Below the pieces are notes generated by a model. The model had not been told where the DNA came from. It worked only from the letters and a program-made list of their open reading frames with translations, and searched no databases. The translations under genes were made by a program, and so were the position numbers. From positions 1-49,489 of the forward strand of contig NZ_URDP01000012.1 of NCBI RefSeq assembly GCF_900546705.1: a DNA stretch of 49,489 bases, given 5' to 3'. Shown here one piece after another: positions 7,585-14,670 of this stretch (position 1 is its first letter; every line of letters begins with the position of its first letter). The stretch is from an uncultured Oscillibacter sp. Its GTDB lineage: Bacteria > Bacillota > Clostridia > Oscillospirales > Oscillospiraceae.

Positions 7585-8763
7585 ATGCTTGGGTATATGC
7601 TCTATTTTTCCATCGTGCTGGGTCTGTTCGTCATCGGTGACTGGCTCGGCATCTGGACCAAGGCAAAGCTGTCGTCCATTTTCGTGGTTCTGATCAGCTT
7701 TTTGCTGCTGTTCTTGTTTAAGGTCATCCCCTCTGACATCATTGACCAGGCCGGCCTGACCGCCGCCTCCAGCTGGGCCACCCCCATGCTGGTGTTCCAC
7801 ATGGGCACCATGATCAACCTGCGCCAGCTGCTGGATGAATGGCGCACCGTGGTCACCTCCGTCATCGGTATGGCCGCCGCCGTCATCGGCATTTTGCTGG
7901 TGATCCCCCTGATCGGCCGGGACGCCGCTCTGGTGAGCATCCCCGTCATCAACGGCGCTCTGGTGGCCACCCAGATCATGACCGACGCCGCCGTGGCCAA
8001 GGGCCTGACCCTGGCCGCCATGCTGCCTGCCGTGGTCTTTGCCGTGCAGAAGTTCGTGGGCACGCCCATCGTCTCCCGCTGCGGCCTCATCGAGGCCCGT
8101 CATCTGCTGGCCGAGTACCGGGAGAAGAAGGCCCAGGGCATCACCCTCTCCGCTTCCCCCGCTCCCAAGGACGGCAAGCAGAAGGTGAAGTTCTGCGAAA
8201 AGCACGACCGGTTCTATACCTCCAACACCTGCATTTTCATCACCGTGTTCGGCGGCTTCATCTCCGTGTGGCTGGGCACCGTCACTCCCATCAACTACTC
8301 CATCATCGCCCTGGTGCTGTCTGTGGTGCTGTGTGAGACGGGTCTGATCCCCTCCAAGGTGCTGGACAAGGGCAAGGCCTCGGGCCTCATCACCATGGTG
8401 GTGTTCGCCGCCATCATTCCCGCTCTGGCCAACATCTCCATCGGCGACATCGCCACGCTGGCGTTCTATGTGGTGGTCATCTTCGCCGCCACCATCATTG
8501 CCTCTCTGGTCATCATGTGCGTGCTGCCCTGCTGGAAGATCATGGGCTCCCGGAGCCTGTCCTTCGGCATTGCCATGTGCCAGATGCTGGGCTTCCCCTC
8601 CACCTATCTCATCTCCAACGAAGTAGCCCTGGCCCTGGCGGAGAACGAGGAGGAAAAGGAGTACGTCCTGGGCAAGATCATGCCCCGCTTCGTTGTGGCC
8701 GGTCTCGCCTCCGTCACCACCCTTTCCATCATCGTGGCAGGCATCTTTGCCTCCATTCTGTGA
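7585..8763 (+). CDS. GltS-like sodium/glutamate-type symporter
   Basis: A 392-residue polytopic membrane protein with about ten hydrophobic segments. A charged cytoplasmic loop near residues 170-210 (EYREKKAQG... to KHDRFYTSN) divides two similar halves. The fold and segments such as VINGALVATQIMTDAAVAKG resemble the Na+/glutamate symporter (GltS/ESS) group, although the similarity I can recognise is distant. ATG 7585 follows GGGAGGGAAACAT. It is co-transcribed with a gamma-glutamyltransferase 18 bases downstream and is probably controlled by the divergent LysR protein. The likely cargo is glutamate or a gamma-glutamyl compound; this comes from context. Confidence 0.72.
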   Translation: MLGYMLYFSIVLGLFVIGDWLGIWTKAKLSSIFVVLISFLLLFLFKVIPSDIIDQAGLTAASSWATPMLVFHMGTMINLRQLLDEWRTVVTSVIGMAAAVIGILLVIPLIGRDAALVSIPVINGALVATQIMTDAAVAKGLTLAAMLPAVVFAVQKFVGTPIVSRCGLIEARHLLAEYREKKAQGITLSASPAPKDGKQKVKFCEKHDRFYTSNTCIFITVFGGFISVWLGTVTPINYSIIALVLSVVLCETGLIPSKVLDKGKASGLITMVVFAAIIPALANISIGDIATLAFYVVVIFAATIIASLVIMCVLPCWKIMGSRSLSFGIAMCQMLGFPSTYLISNEVALALAENEEEKEYVLGKIMPRFVVAGLASVTTLSIIVAGIFASIL

Positions 8764-8781
8764 GAAAGGAGCAATGATCCC

Positions 8782-10398
8782 ATGAATTTCTCCTTTGACG
8801 CCATGTCCTACCCCTATGCCTCCCGCCGCAGCGTGGTCTACGGCCGGCGGGGCATGGTGGCTACCGCCAACCCCCTGGCCGCCCAGGCGGGTCTGGAAAT
8901 TCTCAAGCAGGGCGGCAATGCCATCGACGCCATGATCGCCACCGCCGCCGCGCTGACGGTGGTGGAGCCCACCGCCAACGGCATCGGCTCCGACGCCTTC
9001 GCCCTGGTGTGGGTGAAGGACAAGCTCTACGGCCTCAACGCCAGCGGCCCGGCTCCCGCCGCCATGACACTGGAGGCGCTCCAGTCCCGGGGCTTCAAGG
9101 AAATGCCCGTGCTGGGCATGCTGCCGGTCACCGTGCCCGGCACCCCCGCCGGCTGGGCCGCCCTTTCCAAGCGCTTCGGCCGTCTGCCCCTGTCCCAGGT
9201 GGTGGAGCCCGCCGCCCGGTACGCCGAGGAGGGCTATGTGCTCCAGCCCGCCGTGGGCAGCGGCTGGCCCAGAAACCTTGCCAAGTTCAGCAAGGCCATT
9301 GAGACGGACAAAAGCGTCCAGGGCTGGTTCGATACCTTCCTGCCCGGCGGCAAGTGCCTGGGTCCCGGCGACGTGCTGGTTTTGAAGGACCATGCCGCCA
9401 CGCTCCGGGAGATCGGCGCCACCAATGCCGAGAGCTTCTACCGGGGCGCCCTGGCCGACAAGATCGATGCCTACTTCCGTCAGTTTGACAGCTTCCTGCG
9501 CAAAGAGGACCTGGCGGCCTACCAGCCCCAGTGGGTGGAGCCCATCTCCGTCAACTACAAGGGCTACGACGTCTGCGAGATCCCGCCCAACGGCCACGGT
9601 ATCTCCACCCTCATGGCACTGAACATCCTCAAGGAGCTGGACCTGGGTCCTGTGGATTCCTTCCGCAGCACCCATCTGCAGCTGGAGGCCATGAAGCTGG
9701 CCTTTGCCGACGCCCGCCGCTATGTCGCTGACCCCGACTACATGACCGTGCCCGTGGAGCGGCTCCTCAGCGACGAGTATGCCGCCCAGCGCCGGGCCTG
9801 CATCGGTGACCGGGCCCGGCTGCCTGAGCCCGGGGACCCCATTCGGGGCGGCACGGTGTACATGTGCGCCGCCGACGGTGAGGGCAACATGATCTCCTAC
9901 ATCCAGTCCAACTACATGGGCTTCGGCTCCGGCGTGGTGGTGCCGGGCACCGGCATCGCCATGCAGAACCGGGGCAACAACTTCTCCATGGACCCGGAGA
10001 GCGACAACTGCGTGGCTCCGGGCAAGCGGCCCTATCACACCATCATCCCCGGCTTCCTGTGCAAAGACGGCAAGCCCGTGGGACCCTTCGGCGTCATGGG
10101 CGGCTTCATGCAGCCCCAGGGCCATCTGCAGGTGGTGCTCAACACCGTGGAATACGGCATGAACCCCCAGGCGGCCCTGGATCACCCCCGCTGGCAGTGG
10201 GTGGGCGGCAACACCATTGAGGTGGAGCAGTCCTTCCCCAATGATCTGGCCCAGGCCCTCCAGCGGGCCGGCCACGACATCGTGGTCAAGGCCGACCCCA
10301 TCGGCTTCGGCCGCGGCGAGATCATCTGGCGCAACGACGAAGGCGTCCTGTGCGGTGCCAGCGAGCCCCGCAGCGACGGCCAGGTGGCAGTCTGGTAA
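8782..10398 (+). CDS. ggt: Gamma-glutamyltransferase, cytosolic form
   Basis: Transfers or hydrolyses gamma-glutamyl groups from glutathione, poly-gamma-glutamate or gamma-glutamyl amines. The 538-residue precursor has the family segments GGNAIDAMIATAAALTVVEP, FGSGVVVPGTGI and QNRGNNFS. Autocleavage in this Ntn-hydrolase family occurs before a threonine: T358 in GGTVYMCAADGEGN aligns with the nucleophile of the usual TTHxSVVDxxGN motif. That predicts a 357-residue large and a 181-residue small subunit. There is no signal peptide, unlike secreted GGT, so it should work on imported substrates, which fits the transporter just upstream. The residue after the nucleophile is Val rather than Thr, a departure from the canonical TTH. 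Confidence 0.92.
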   Translation: MNFSFDAMSYPYASRRSVVYGRRGMVATANPLAAQAGLEILKQGGNAIDAMIATAAALTVVEPTANGIGSDAFALVWVKDKLYGLNASGPAPAAMTLEALQSRGFKEMPVLGMLPVTVPGTPAGWAALSKRFGRLPLSQVVEPAARYAEEGYVLQPAVGSGWPRNLAKFSKAIETDKSVQGWFDTFLPGGKCLGPGDVLVLKDHAATLREIGATNAESFYRGALADKIDAYFRQFDSFLRKEDLAAYQPQWVEPISVNYKGYDVCEIPPNGHGISTLMALNILKELDLGPVDSFRSTHLQLEAMKLAFADARRYVADPDYMTVPVERLLSDEYAAQRRACIGDRARLPEPGDPIRGGTVYMCAADGEGNMISYIQSNYMGFGSGVVVPGTGIAMQNRGNNFSMDPESDNCVAPGKRPYHTIIPGFLCKDGKPVGPFGVMGGFMQPQGHLQVVLNTVEYGMNPQAALDHPRWQWVGGNTIEVEQSFPNDLAQALQRAGHDIVVKADPIGFGRGEIIWRNDEGVLCGASEPRSDGQVAVW

Positions 10399-10401
10399 AT
10401 G

Positions 10402-10437
10402 AAAAAGAGGCGCTTCCCATGGGAAGCGCCTCTTTTT
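10402..10437. terminator. Terminator after ggt
   Basis: AAAAAGAGGCGCTTCCC/GGGAAGCGCCTCTTTTTT forms a near-perfect hairpin with T runs on both strands. It serves ggt and the converging membrane-protein gene ending at 10450. Confidence 0.93.
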
Positions 10438-10449
10438 TGCATCCGGGAT

Positions 10450-10773
10450 TCAAAGATCCTCAATGCGCATTTTGTCCTGCTCCCTGTCTCTTCCCTGCTT
10501 TTCCCGACAGGCAAAGTAGATGGCCAGCAGGATGACGGTGGGGATATTGCCCAGCACCAGAGTCCCCAGCAAAGCCGCCCACGGGAAGCCCTCTCCCACG
10601 GCCGAGATATTGCAGGCCAAGACCAGGGCATACAAAAACGTCAGTCCTGGCAGCACCAGCCCAGGCCATTTTGCTTTTCTTCGTGCCAGGAAGATCTCCA
10701 GGAAAATGCCGCCCACCACAAATACCAGCATCACCACCGCCAGAACGATCGTCGCTCTCGCCGCAAACGCCAT
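10450..10773 (-). CDS. Small three-helix membrane protein, partner of the DUF2089 gene
   Basis: The 107-residue protein has about three hydrophobic helices (near residues 8-30, 38-58 and 65-88) and a charged C-terminal tail. I recognise no family and assign no function. It begins one base after the stop of the DUF2089 gene, and its ribosome binding site (GGAGGGAACG) lies inside the 3' end of that gene, so the two are an operon and probably work together. A regulator/sensor pair is one possible reading. Confidence 0.8.
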   Translation of the reverse strand: MAFAARATIVLAVVMLVFVVGGIFLEIFLARRKAKWPGLVLPGLTFLYALVLACNISAVGEGFPWAALLGTLVLGNIPTVILLAIYFACREKQGRDREQDKMRIEDL

Positions 10774-10774
10774 C

Positions 10775-11068
10775 TTACGTTCCCTCCTTCGTTTTTCGAT
10801 AGGCCCCGATCAGGAGCTTGGCCGTCTCCACATCCAGCTTGTCGTCCACGGCCAGACGCTTGACCAGCGCCACGTACTCATCCGGCTCCGCGGACTCCGC
10901 CAGCTGGATCTTCTGGATGAGCCGGTCCAGCCGCAGCCGCACCGTGGGATAGCTGACGCCGTAAACCGACGCCACCTCCTTCAGCGACCCTGACGCAAGC
11001 ACGAATTTTTTGATGAAGGACAGATCCTCGTCCTCCAGTCCCTCCATCCATTCCGGAATCGATGTCAT
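10775..11068 (-). CDS. DUF2089-family helix-turn-helix-like protein
   Basis: The 97-residue protein resembles the C-terminal part of DUF2089 (PF09862) proteins. It carries the segment LSFIKKFVLASGSLKEVASV followed by YGVSYPTVRLRLDRLIQKI, which looks like a DNA-binding helix-turn-helix. Full DUF2089 proteins begin with a zinc ribbon; none is present, so this is the short form. I chose ATG 11068, which follows AAAGGCGGTGGGG. An in-frame ATG at 11086 lacks a binding site and sits only 7 bases from the -10 element. It is the first gene of the operon with the small membrane protein and is probably its regulator. Confidence 0.78.
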   Translation of the reverse strand: MTSIPEWMEGLEDEDLSFIKKFVLASGSLKEVASVYGVSYPTVRLRLDRLIQKIQLAESAEPDEYVALVKRLAVDDKLDVETAKLLIGAYRKTKEGT

Positions 11069-11092
11069 CACCCCACCGCCTTTCATAAAATG

Positions 11093-11121
11093 AATATAAA
11101 CTTTAATTTTATGAAAGTCAA
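11093..11121 (-). promoter_or_regulatory. Promoter of the DUF2089 operon
   Basis: TTGACT (11116-11121), 17 bases, then TATATT (11093-11098) on the minus strand, in an AT-rich patch. The leader is very short, about 20 nt. Confidence 0.75.
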
Positions 11122-11185
11122 TATGAAAATCAATGCTTCATAATTTTTATTTTCTTCTTTTCCTGCAAAAGCCTGTACGCTCCTC

Positions 11186-11214
11186 TTGCGCCGGCAGGCC
11201 GAATCAGGTAGGAT
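11186..11214 (+). promoter_or_regulatory. Promoter of the nitrilase gene
   Basis: TTGCGC (11186-11191), 17 bases, then TAGGAT (11209-11214). A leader of about 75 nt with GC-rich hairpins (CGCCCG-N5-CGGGCG near 11261) precedes the ribosome binding site. Confidence 0.55.
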
Positions 11215-11294
11215 AGGAACAGACCTGCTGCCGGGGCAGCCGGCGGCACAAGACAACACCCCGCCCGGGATACGGGCGAAGGAAAGGAGCCCCC

Positions 11295-12215
11295 ATGAAA
11301 GACTTGAAACCCGTGTGCAAGATCGCGGTGGTGCAGGCCGCCCCCGTTATGTTCTGCAAGGACGCCTGCACGGACAAGGCCCTGGGCCTCATTGCCGAGG
11401 CCGCCGGCAAAGGCGCCGAGCTGATCGTCTTCCCCGAGCTGTTCATCCCCGGCTATCCCTACGGCATGACCTTCGGCTTTACCGTGGGCAGCCGCAACGC
11501 GGACGGCCGCAAGGACTGGAAGGTCTACTATGACAACTCCATTCTGGTGCCCGGCCCGGAGACGGAGCGCCTGGGGCAGGCAGCCAAGGCCGCAAACGCC
11601 TGGGTAAGCATCGGCGTCAGCGAGCGGGACGCCCTGTCCGCTACGCTCTACAACACCAACCTGGTATTCTCTCCGGAGGGTGAACTGGTTACCGTTCACC
11701 GCAAGCTCAAGCCCACCGGCGCCGAGCGGGTGGTGTGGGGCGACGCCAACCGGGATTACTTCCCCATGGCCCAGACCCCCTGGGGGCCCATGGGCAGCAT
11801 GATCTGCTGGGAGAGCTACATGCCTCTGGCCCGGGTGGCCCTGTACGAAAAGGGTGTGACTCTCTACCTCTCTCCCAACACCAATGACAACGAGGAGTGG
11901 CAGGCCACCATCCGCCACATCGCCATCGAGGGCCACTGCTTCTTCATCAACTGCGACATGTACTTCACCCGGGACATGTATCCCAAGGACCTGCACTGCC
12001 CCGAGGAGATCGCCCGGCTGAGTGACATTGTCTGCCGGGGCGGCAGCTGCGTGGTGGACCCCTACGGCCACTATGTGACCGAGCCCGTGTGGGACAAAGA
12101 GGCCATCATCTACGCCGATCTGGATATGGAGCAGGTGCCCGCCAGCCGCATGGAATTCGACGGCTGCGGCCACTATGCCCGGCCCGACGTGCTGGAGCTG
12201 AAAATTCACGAATAA
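11295..12215 (+). CDS. Nitrilase (carbon-nitrogen hydrolase, branch 1)
   Basis: Predicted to hydrolyse a nitrile to the carboxylic acid and ammonia. The 306-residue protein has the complete catalytic set of true nitrilases: E48 in FPELFIPGYPYG, K137 in HRKLKPTGAER and C171 in CWESYMPLAR. The CWE-YMPLAR signature and the YPYG extension distinguish it from amidases and N-carbamylases, so nitrilase is more likely than a general CN hydrolase. It starts after GGAAAGGAGCCCCC and stands alone, with terminators on its downstream side. No aldoxime dehydratase or nitrile hydratase is nearby, so the physiological substrate is unknown. Confidence 0.9.
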   Translation: MKDLKPVCKIAVVQAAPVMFCKDACTDKALGLIAEAAGKGAELIVFPELFIPGYPYGMTFGFTVGSRNADGRKDWKVYYDNSILVPGPETERLGQAAKAANAWVSIGVSERDALSATLYNTNLVFSPEGELVTVHRKLKPTGAERVVWGDANRDYFPMAQTPWGPMGSMICWESYMPLARVALYEKGVTLYLSPNTNDNEEWQATIRHIAIEGHCFFINCDMYFTRDMYPKDLHCPEEIARLSDIVCRGGSCVVDPYGHYVTEPVWDKEAIIYADLDMEQVPASRMEFDGCGHYARPDVLELKIHE

Positions 12216-12255
12216 AAAACATCCCCCGAAGCCGCAGCTTCGGGGGATGTTTTTT
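12215..12255. terminator. Bidirectional terminator after nitrilase
   Basis: AAAAAACATCCCCCGAAGC and GCTTCGGGGGATGTTTTTT form a strong stem with A and T runs on both sides. It also lies at the 3' end of the ychF operon. Confidence 0.93.
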
Positions 12256-12460
12256 ACTTTTCTTCCCGGATGCCGTAGATCTCAAACCGGCCGATCAGAT
12301 TCTGTACCGTCAGCTTCTGGGCCAGCAACTGCTGGTAGGTGGCGCCCCGGTTTTTCTCGGCGGCCCGGAGCTTGTCCATGTCTGCAAGCACCTTGTCCCG
12401 CTCTTTCAGAAGGTCGGCATACATGCGGTCGTAGGCCGCCAGTCTCTCTTCTCCGGTCAT
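12254..12460 (-). CDS. Small coiled-coil protein downstream of ychF
   Basis: A 68-residue, highly charged protein predicted almost wholly helical (heptads in YDRMYADLLKERDKVLADMD). There is no membrane segment, metal motif or known family that I recognise. Its ATG is 3 bases after the ychF stop and no separate ribosome binding site is visible, so it is probably translated by coupling to ychF. It could be a ribosome- or GTPase-associated helper, but that is speculation from position only. Confidence 0.7.
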   Translation of the reverse strand: MTGEERLAAYDRMYADLLKERDKVLADMDKLRAAEKNRGATYQQLLAQKLTVQNLIGRFEIYGIREEK

Positions 12461-12463
12461 GGC

Positions 12464-13573
12464 TCAGACGTTGAAGCGGAAGTAGATCATATCGCCGTCC
12501 TGGACCACATACTCCTTGCCCTCGCTGCGCAGCAGGCCCTTTTCCTTGGCCGCGTTCACGCTGCCGCACTTGATCATGTCCTCGAAGGCAATGACCTCCG
12601 CCCGGATGAAGCCACGCTCGATATCGGAGTGGATCTTGCCGGCGGCCTGGGGCGCCTTGGTGCCCTTCTTAATGGTCCAGGCGCGGCACTCATCCTTGCC
12701 GTAGGTCAGGAAGGAAATGAGGCCCAGCAGCGCGTAGGAACACTTGATGAGTCGGTCCAGGCCGGACTCTTCCACCCCCAGTTCCTCCAGGAACATCTGC
12801 TTTTCCTCGCCCTCCAGCTCGGCGATGTCCTGCTCCAGCTTGGCGCAGATGGGCAGCACCTGGGCACCCTCAGCATCGGCGATGGCCTTGACCTGCTGGT
12901 AATAGGGGTTGGCATCCAGATGGGTAAAGCCCTCCTCATCGGTATTGGCAGCGTAGATGATGGGCTTGAGGCTCAGGAGATCCGAGGTGGCAATGAGGGC
13001 CATGTCCTCGTCGGAGCACTCGTAGGTTCGGGCGGACTTACCGGCGTTGAGGTGCTCGGCCAGGCCCTTGAACACCTCCACCTCGTGGAGGAATTTCTTG
13101 TCGCCCTTGGCGGCCTTGGTGGCCCGGTCGATCCGGCGGTTCACCATCTCCAGGTCCGCCATGATGAGCTCCAGGTCGATGGTCTCGATGTCGCCCTTGG
13201 GGTCCACAGGCACATTGGTGCCCGCATCGGCCACCACGTGCATGATATTCTCGTCGTCAAAGCAGCGCACCACATGGACGATGGCATCCGTCTCCCGGAT
13301 GTTGGCCAGGAACTTGTTGCCAAGGCCCGCGCCCTGGCTGGCCCCTTTCACCAGACCGGCGATATCCACAAACTCAATGACGGCGGGGGTCTTTTTGTCC
13401 GGCTCATACATCTCGGCCAGCTTGTCCAGACGCTCGTCGGGCACGGCCACCATGCCCACGTTGGGGTCAATGGTGCAGAAGGGGTAGTTGGCGCTCTCGG
13501 CACCGGCATTGGTAATGGCGTTGAACAGGGTGGATTTTCCCACGTTGGGCAGTCCTACGATACCTAATTTCAT
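12464..13573 (-). CDS. ychF: Redox/ribosome-associated ATPase YchF (OLA1 family)
   Basis: Universally conserved Obg-type P-loop protein that binds ribosomes and prefers ATP. The 369-residue protein shows the P loop GLPNVGKST (residues 7-15), switch II DIAGLVKGAS, and NTDE in place of the GTP-specific NKxD, the known reason for ATP preference. The C-terminal TGS domain (about residues 283-366) ends in GDMIYFRFNV. The true start is ATG 13573, before MKLGIVGLPNVG with AAAGGAG upstream; the frame extends further but without homology. It is co-transcribed with the small coiled-coil gene. Confidence 0.97.
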   Translation of the reverse strand: MKLGIVGLPNVGKSTLFNAITNAGAESANYPFCTIDPNVGMVAVPDERLDKLAEMYEPDKKTPAVIEFVDIAGLVKGASQGAGLGNKFLANIRETDAIVHVVRCFDDENIMHVVADAGTNVPVDPKGDIETIDLELIMADLEMVNRRIDRATKAAKGDKKFLHEVEVFKGLAEHLNAGKSARTYECSDEDMALIATSDLLSLKPIIYAANTDEEGFTHLDANPYYQQVKAIADAEGAQVLPICAKLEQDIAELEGEEKQMFLEELGVEESGLDRLIKCSYALLGLISFLTYGKDECRAWTIKKGTKAPQAAGKIHSDIERGFIRAEVIAFEDMIKCGSVNAAKEKGLLRSEGKEYVVQDGDMIYFRFNV

Positions 13574-13610
13574 AAAAAGCAAATCTCCTTTGCCGTATTT
13601 TCGACTCTGT

Positions 13611-13639
13611 ATTGTACCATTTTCCACTGGAAAGTGCAA
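13611..13639 (-). promoter_or_regulatory. Promoter of ychF
   Basis: TTGCAC (13634-13639), 17 bases, then TACAAT (13611-13616) on the minus strand. It is divergent from the XRE-module promoter. Confidence 0.75.
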
Positions 13640-13650
13640 GGAAAAGAAAA

Positions 13651-13714
13651 TGTAAAAAGTTCTTGACATTTTGTTAGTACAGGTATAAATTAAAAATGTA
13701 AAAAACTTTTGACA
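13651..13714 (+). promoter_or_regulatory. Promoter with two palindromic operator-like sites for the XRE module
   Basis: Two 18-bp sites, TGTAAAAAGTTCTTGACA (13651-13668) and TGTAAAAAACTTTTGACA (13697-13714), are imperfect palindromes (TGTNAAAA...TTTTNACA) repeated 46 bp apart. The first contains the TTGACA -35 (13663-13668). The -10 is TATAAA (13684-13689, 15-bp spacer) or TAAATT (17-bp spacer). The second site lies over the start region and just before the first gene's ribosome binding site. The layout fits autorepression by the small XRE protein encoded as the third gene. Confidence 0.7.
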
Positions 13715-13734
13715 TTTTGAAGGAGGTGCTCCCG

Positions 13735-14031
13735 ATGAGGAAGATGGATGAGATGGAGCTTCATATCCAGCTGCGGGCCTTGCGGTGGGCCTGGCTGGCA
13801 GACGTGCTGGTGCTGGCGGTGTGGGGGATCTGGGGCAGTATCCGCACCGGGCGCATGACCGCCCCTATGTATCTGCTCATCTTCCAGAACCTCATCTATT
13901 TCTTTGCGGTCCAGGCCGGAAAAATTCGGGTGGGCGACCAGGACGGCAGACGCAGTCTGGTCCTGTGCGCCGTCATGGCGGCGGCGCTGGTAGTGCTGAG
14001 TGCTCTGCTGGCCTGGTGCTTGGGAACATGA
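13735..14031 (+). CDS. Small two- or three-helix membrane protein of the XRE module (paralogue A)
   Basis: The 98-residue protein starts MRKMDEMELHIQ with AAGGAGGTG upstream. A charged N-terminal helix is followed by hydrophobic segments near residues 21-38, 45-60 and 75-95. It is a paralogue of the next gene: both share KMDEMEXHI then an A-RWA stretch. I recognise the pattern as a small Firmicutes membrane-protein family found with tiny XRE regulators but cannot name a function. An in-frame ATG at 13717 overlaps the second operator and lacks a binding site, so it was not used. Confidence 0.8.
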   Translation: MRKMDEMELHIQLRALRWAWLADVLVLAVWGIWGSIRTGRMTAPMYLLIFQNLIYFFAVQAGKIRVGDQDGRRSLVLCAVMAAALVVLSALLAWCLGT

Positions 14032-14084
14032 CCCCGGAAGATCCAATGGGGAAACGCCAAATCGCAGGGTGGAAGGAGCTTTTC

Positions 14085-14429
14085 ATGAAGCGTAAGAAAA
14101 TGGACGAGATGGAAGTGCATATCGAGCGGACGGCCGCCCGGTGGGCCTACCGGTACAGTGAGGCCGTTTTATTTCTCTGGTGCGCGGCTGAGGTACTGTG
14201 GGGCTGGAGGGCCGGTCTGGCAAGGCAGGAAATATTGGGCCGCATCAACCTGCCGCTTTTGCTCCTGATTACGCAGGAGGGGGTTCATGACACAGCGATC
14301 CTGATCTGCCGGGCCAGGGCAGGGGATACGGAGGCAGAGGGTGCCCTGTGGAAAACCATGGTCGTCGTGGTCGTCATCGTCCTGCTGTCCATCTGGCTGC
14401 TGGGCAGCATCTTGGAGCTGGCCCTCTGA
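14085..14429 (+). CDS. Small membrane protein of the XRE module (paralogue B)
   Basis: The 114-residue protein (MKRKKMDEMEVHIERTAARW...) has a polar N terminus with the same KMDEMEVHI motif as the preceding gene and three hydrophobic segments; the last (MVVVVVIVLLSIWLLGSILE) is very strong. ATG 14085 follows GGAAGGAGC. Its stop overlaps the start of the XRE gene (TGATG), so the two are coupled. Duplication of the membrane component suggests a hetero-oligomer or two specialised versions. Confidence 0.8.
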   Translation: MKRKKMDEMEVHIERTAARWAYRYSEAVLFLWCAAEVLWGWRAGLARQEILGRINLPLLLLITQEGVHDTAILICRARAGDTEAEGALWKTMVVVVVIVLLSIWLLGSILELAL

Positions 14430-14626
14430 TGGAAAACAACATCCGCGCACTGCGCAAGGCGGCGGGGTTGACTCAGGAAGATCTGGCCCGGGCCCTGGGC
14501 GTCACCCGCCAGACCATCAACGCCATCGAAAACGACAAATACGACCCCACGCTGGGCCTGGCCATGCGCCTTGGCAGGCTGCTGGGTGCCCCGGTGGAGG
14601 AGATCTTCCGCCTGCCGGAGCCGTAG
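14429..14626 (+). CDS. Minimal XRE-family transcriptional regulator
   Basis: A 65-residue protein that is essentially only a Cro/C1-type helix-turn-helix: IRALRKAAGLTQEDLARALG followed by VTRQTINAIENDKYDPTLGL. These short (YozG/PF01381-type) regulators commonly repress their own operon. Its ATG overlaps the stop of the upstream membrane-protein gene. The two palindromic sites at the operon promoter are likely its operators (inference). The gene ends at the hairpin at 14633-14663. Confidence 0.92.
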   Translation: MENNIRALRKAAGLTQEDLARALGVTRQTINAIENDKYDPTLGLAMRLGRLLGAPVEEIFRLPEP

Positions 14627-14632
14627 AAAAAC

Positions 14633-14663
14633 CATTCCCCGGAACCTGTTGTTCCGGGGAATG
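14633..14663. terminator. Terminator between XRE gene and M23 gene
   Basis: CATTCCCCGGAAC/GTTCCGGGGAATG stem with a CTGTT loop. The minus side is followed by TTTTT, so it mainly ends the minus-strand sigma/M23 operon. Confidence 0.88.
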
Positions 14664-14670
14664 CCGCGTT

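Noticed and set aside
7507..10275. A 922-codon open frame on the minus strand, antisense to the transporter and ggt genes.
   Set aside because: It is an effect of GC-rich codon bias: composition is repetitive His/Gly/Gln-rich, no ribosome binding site or homology is seen, and the plus-strand genes are certain.
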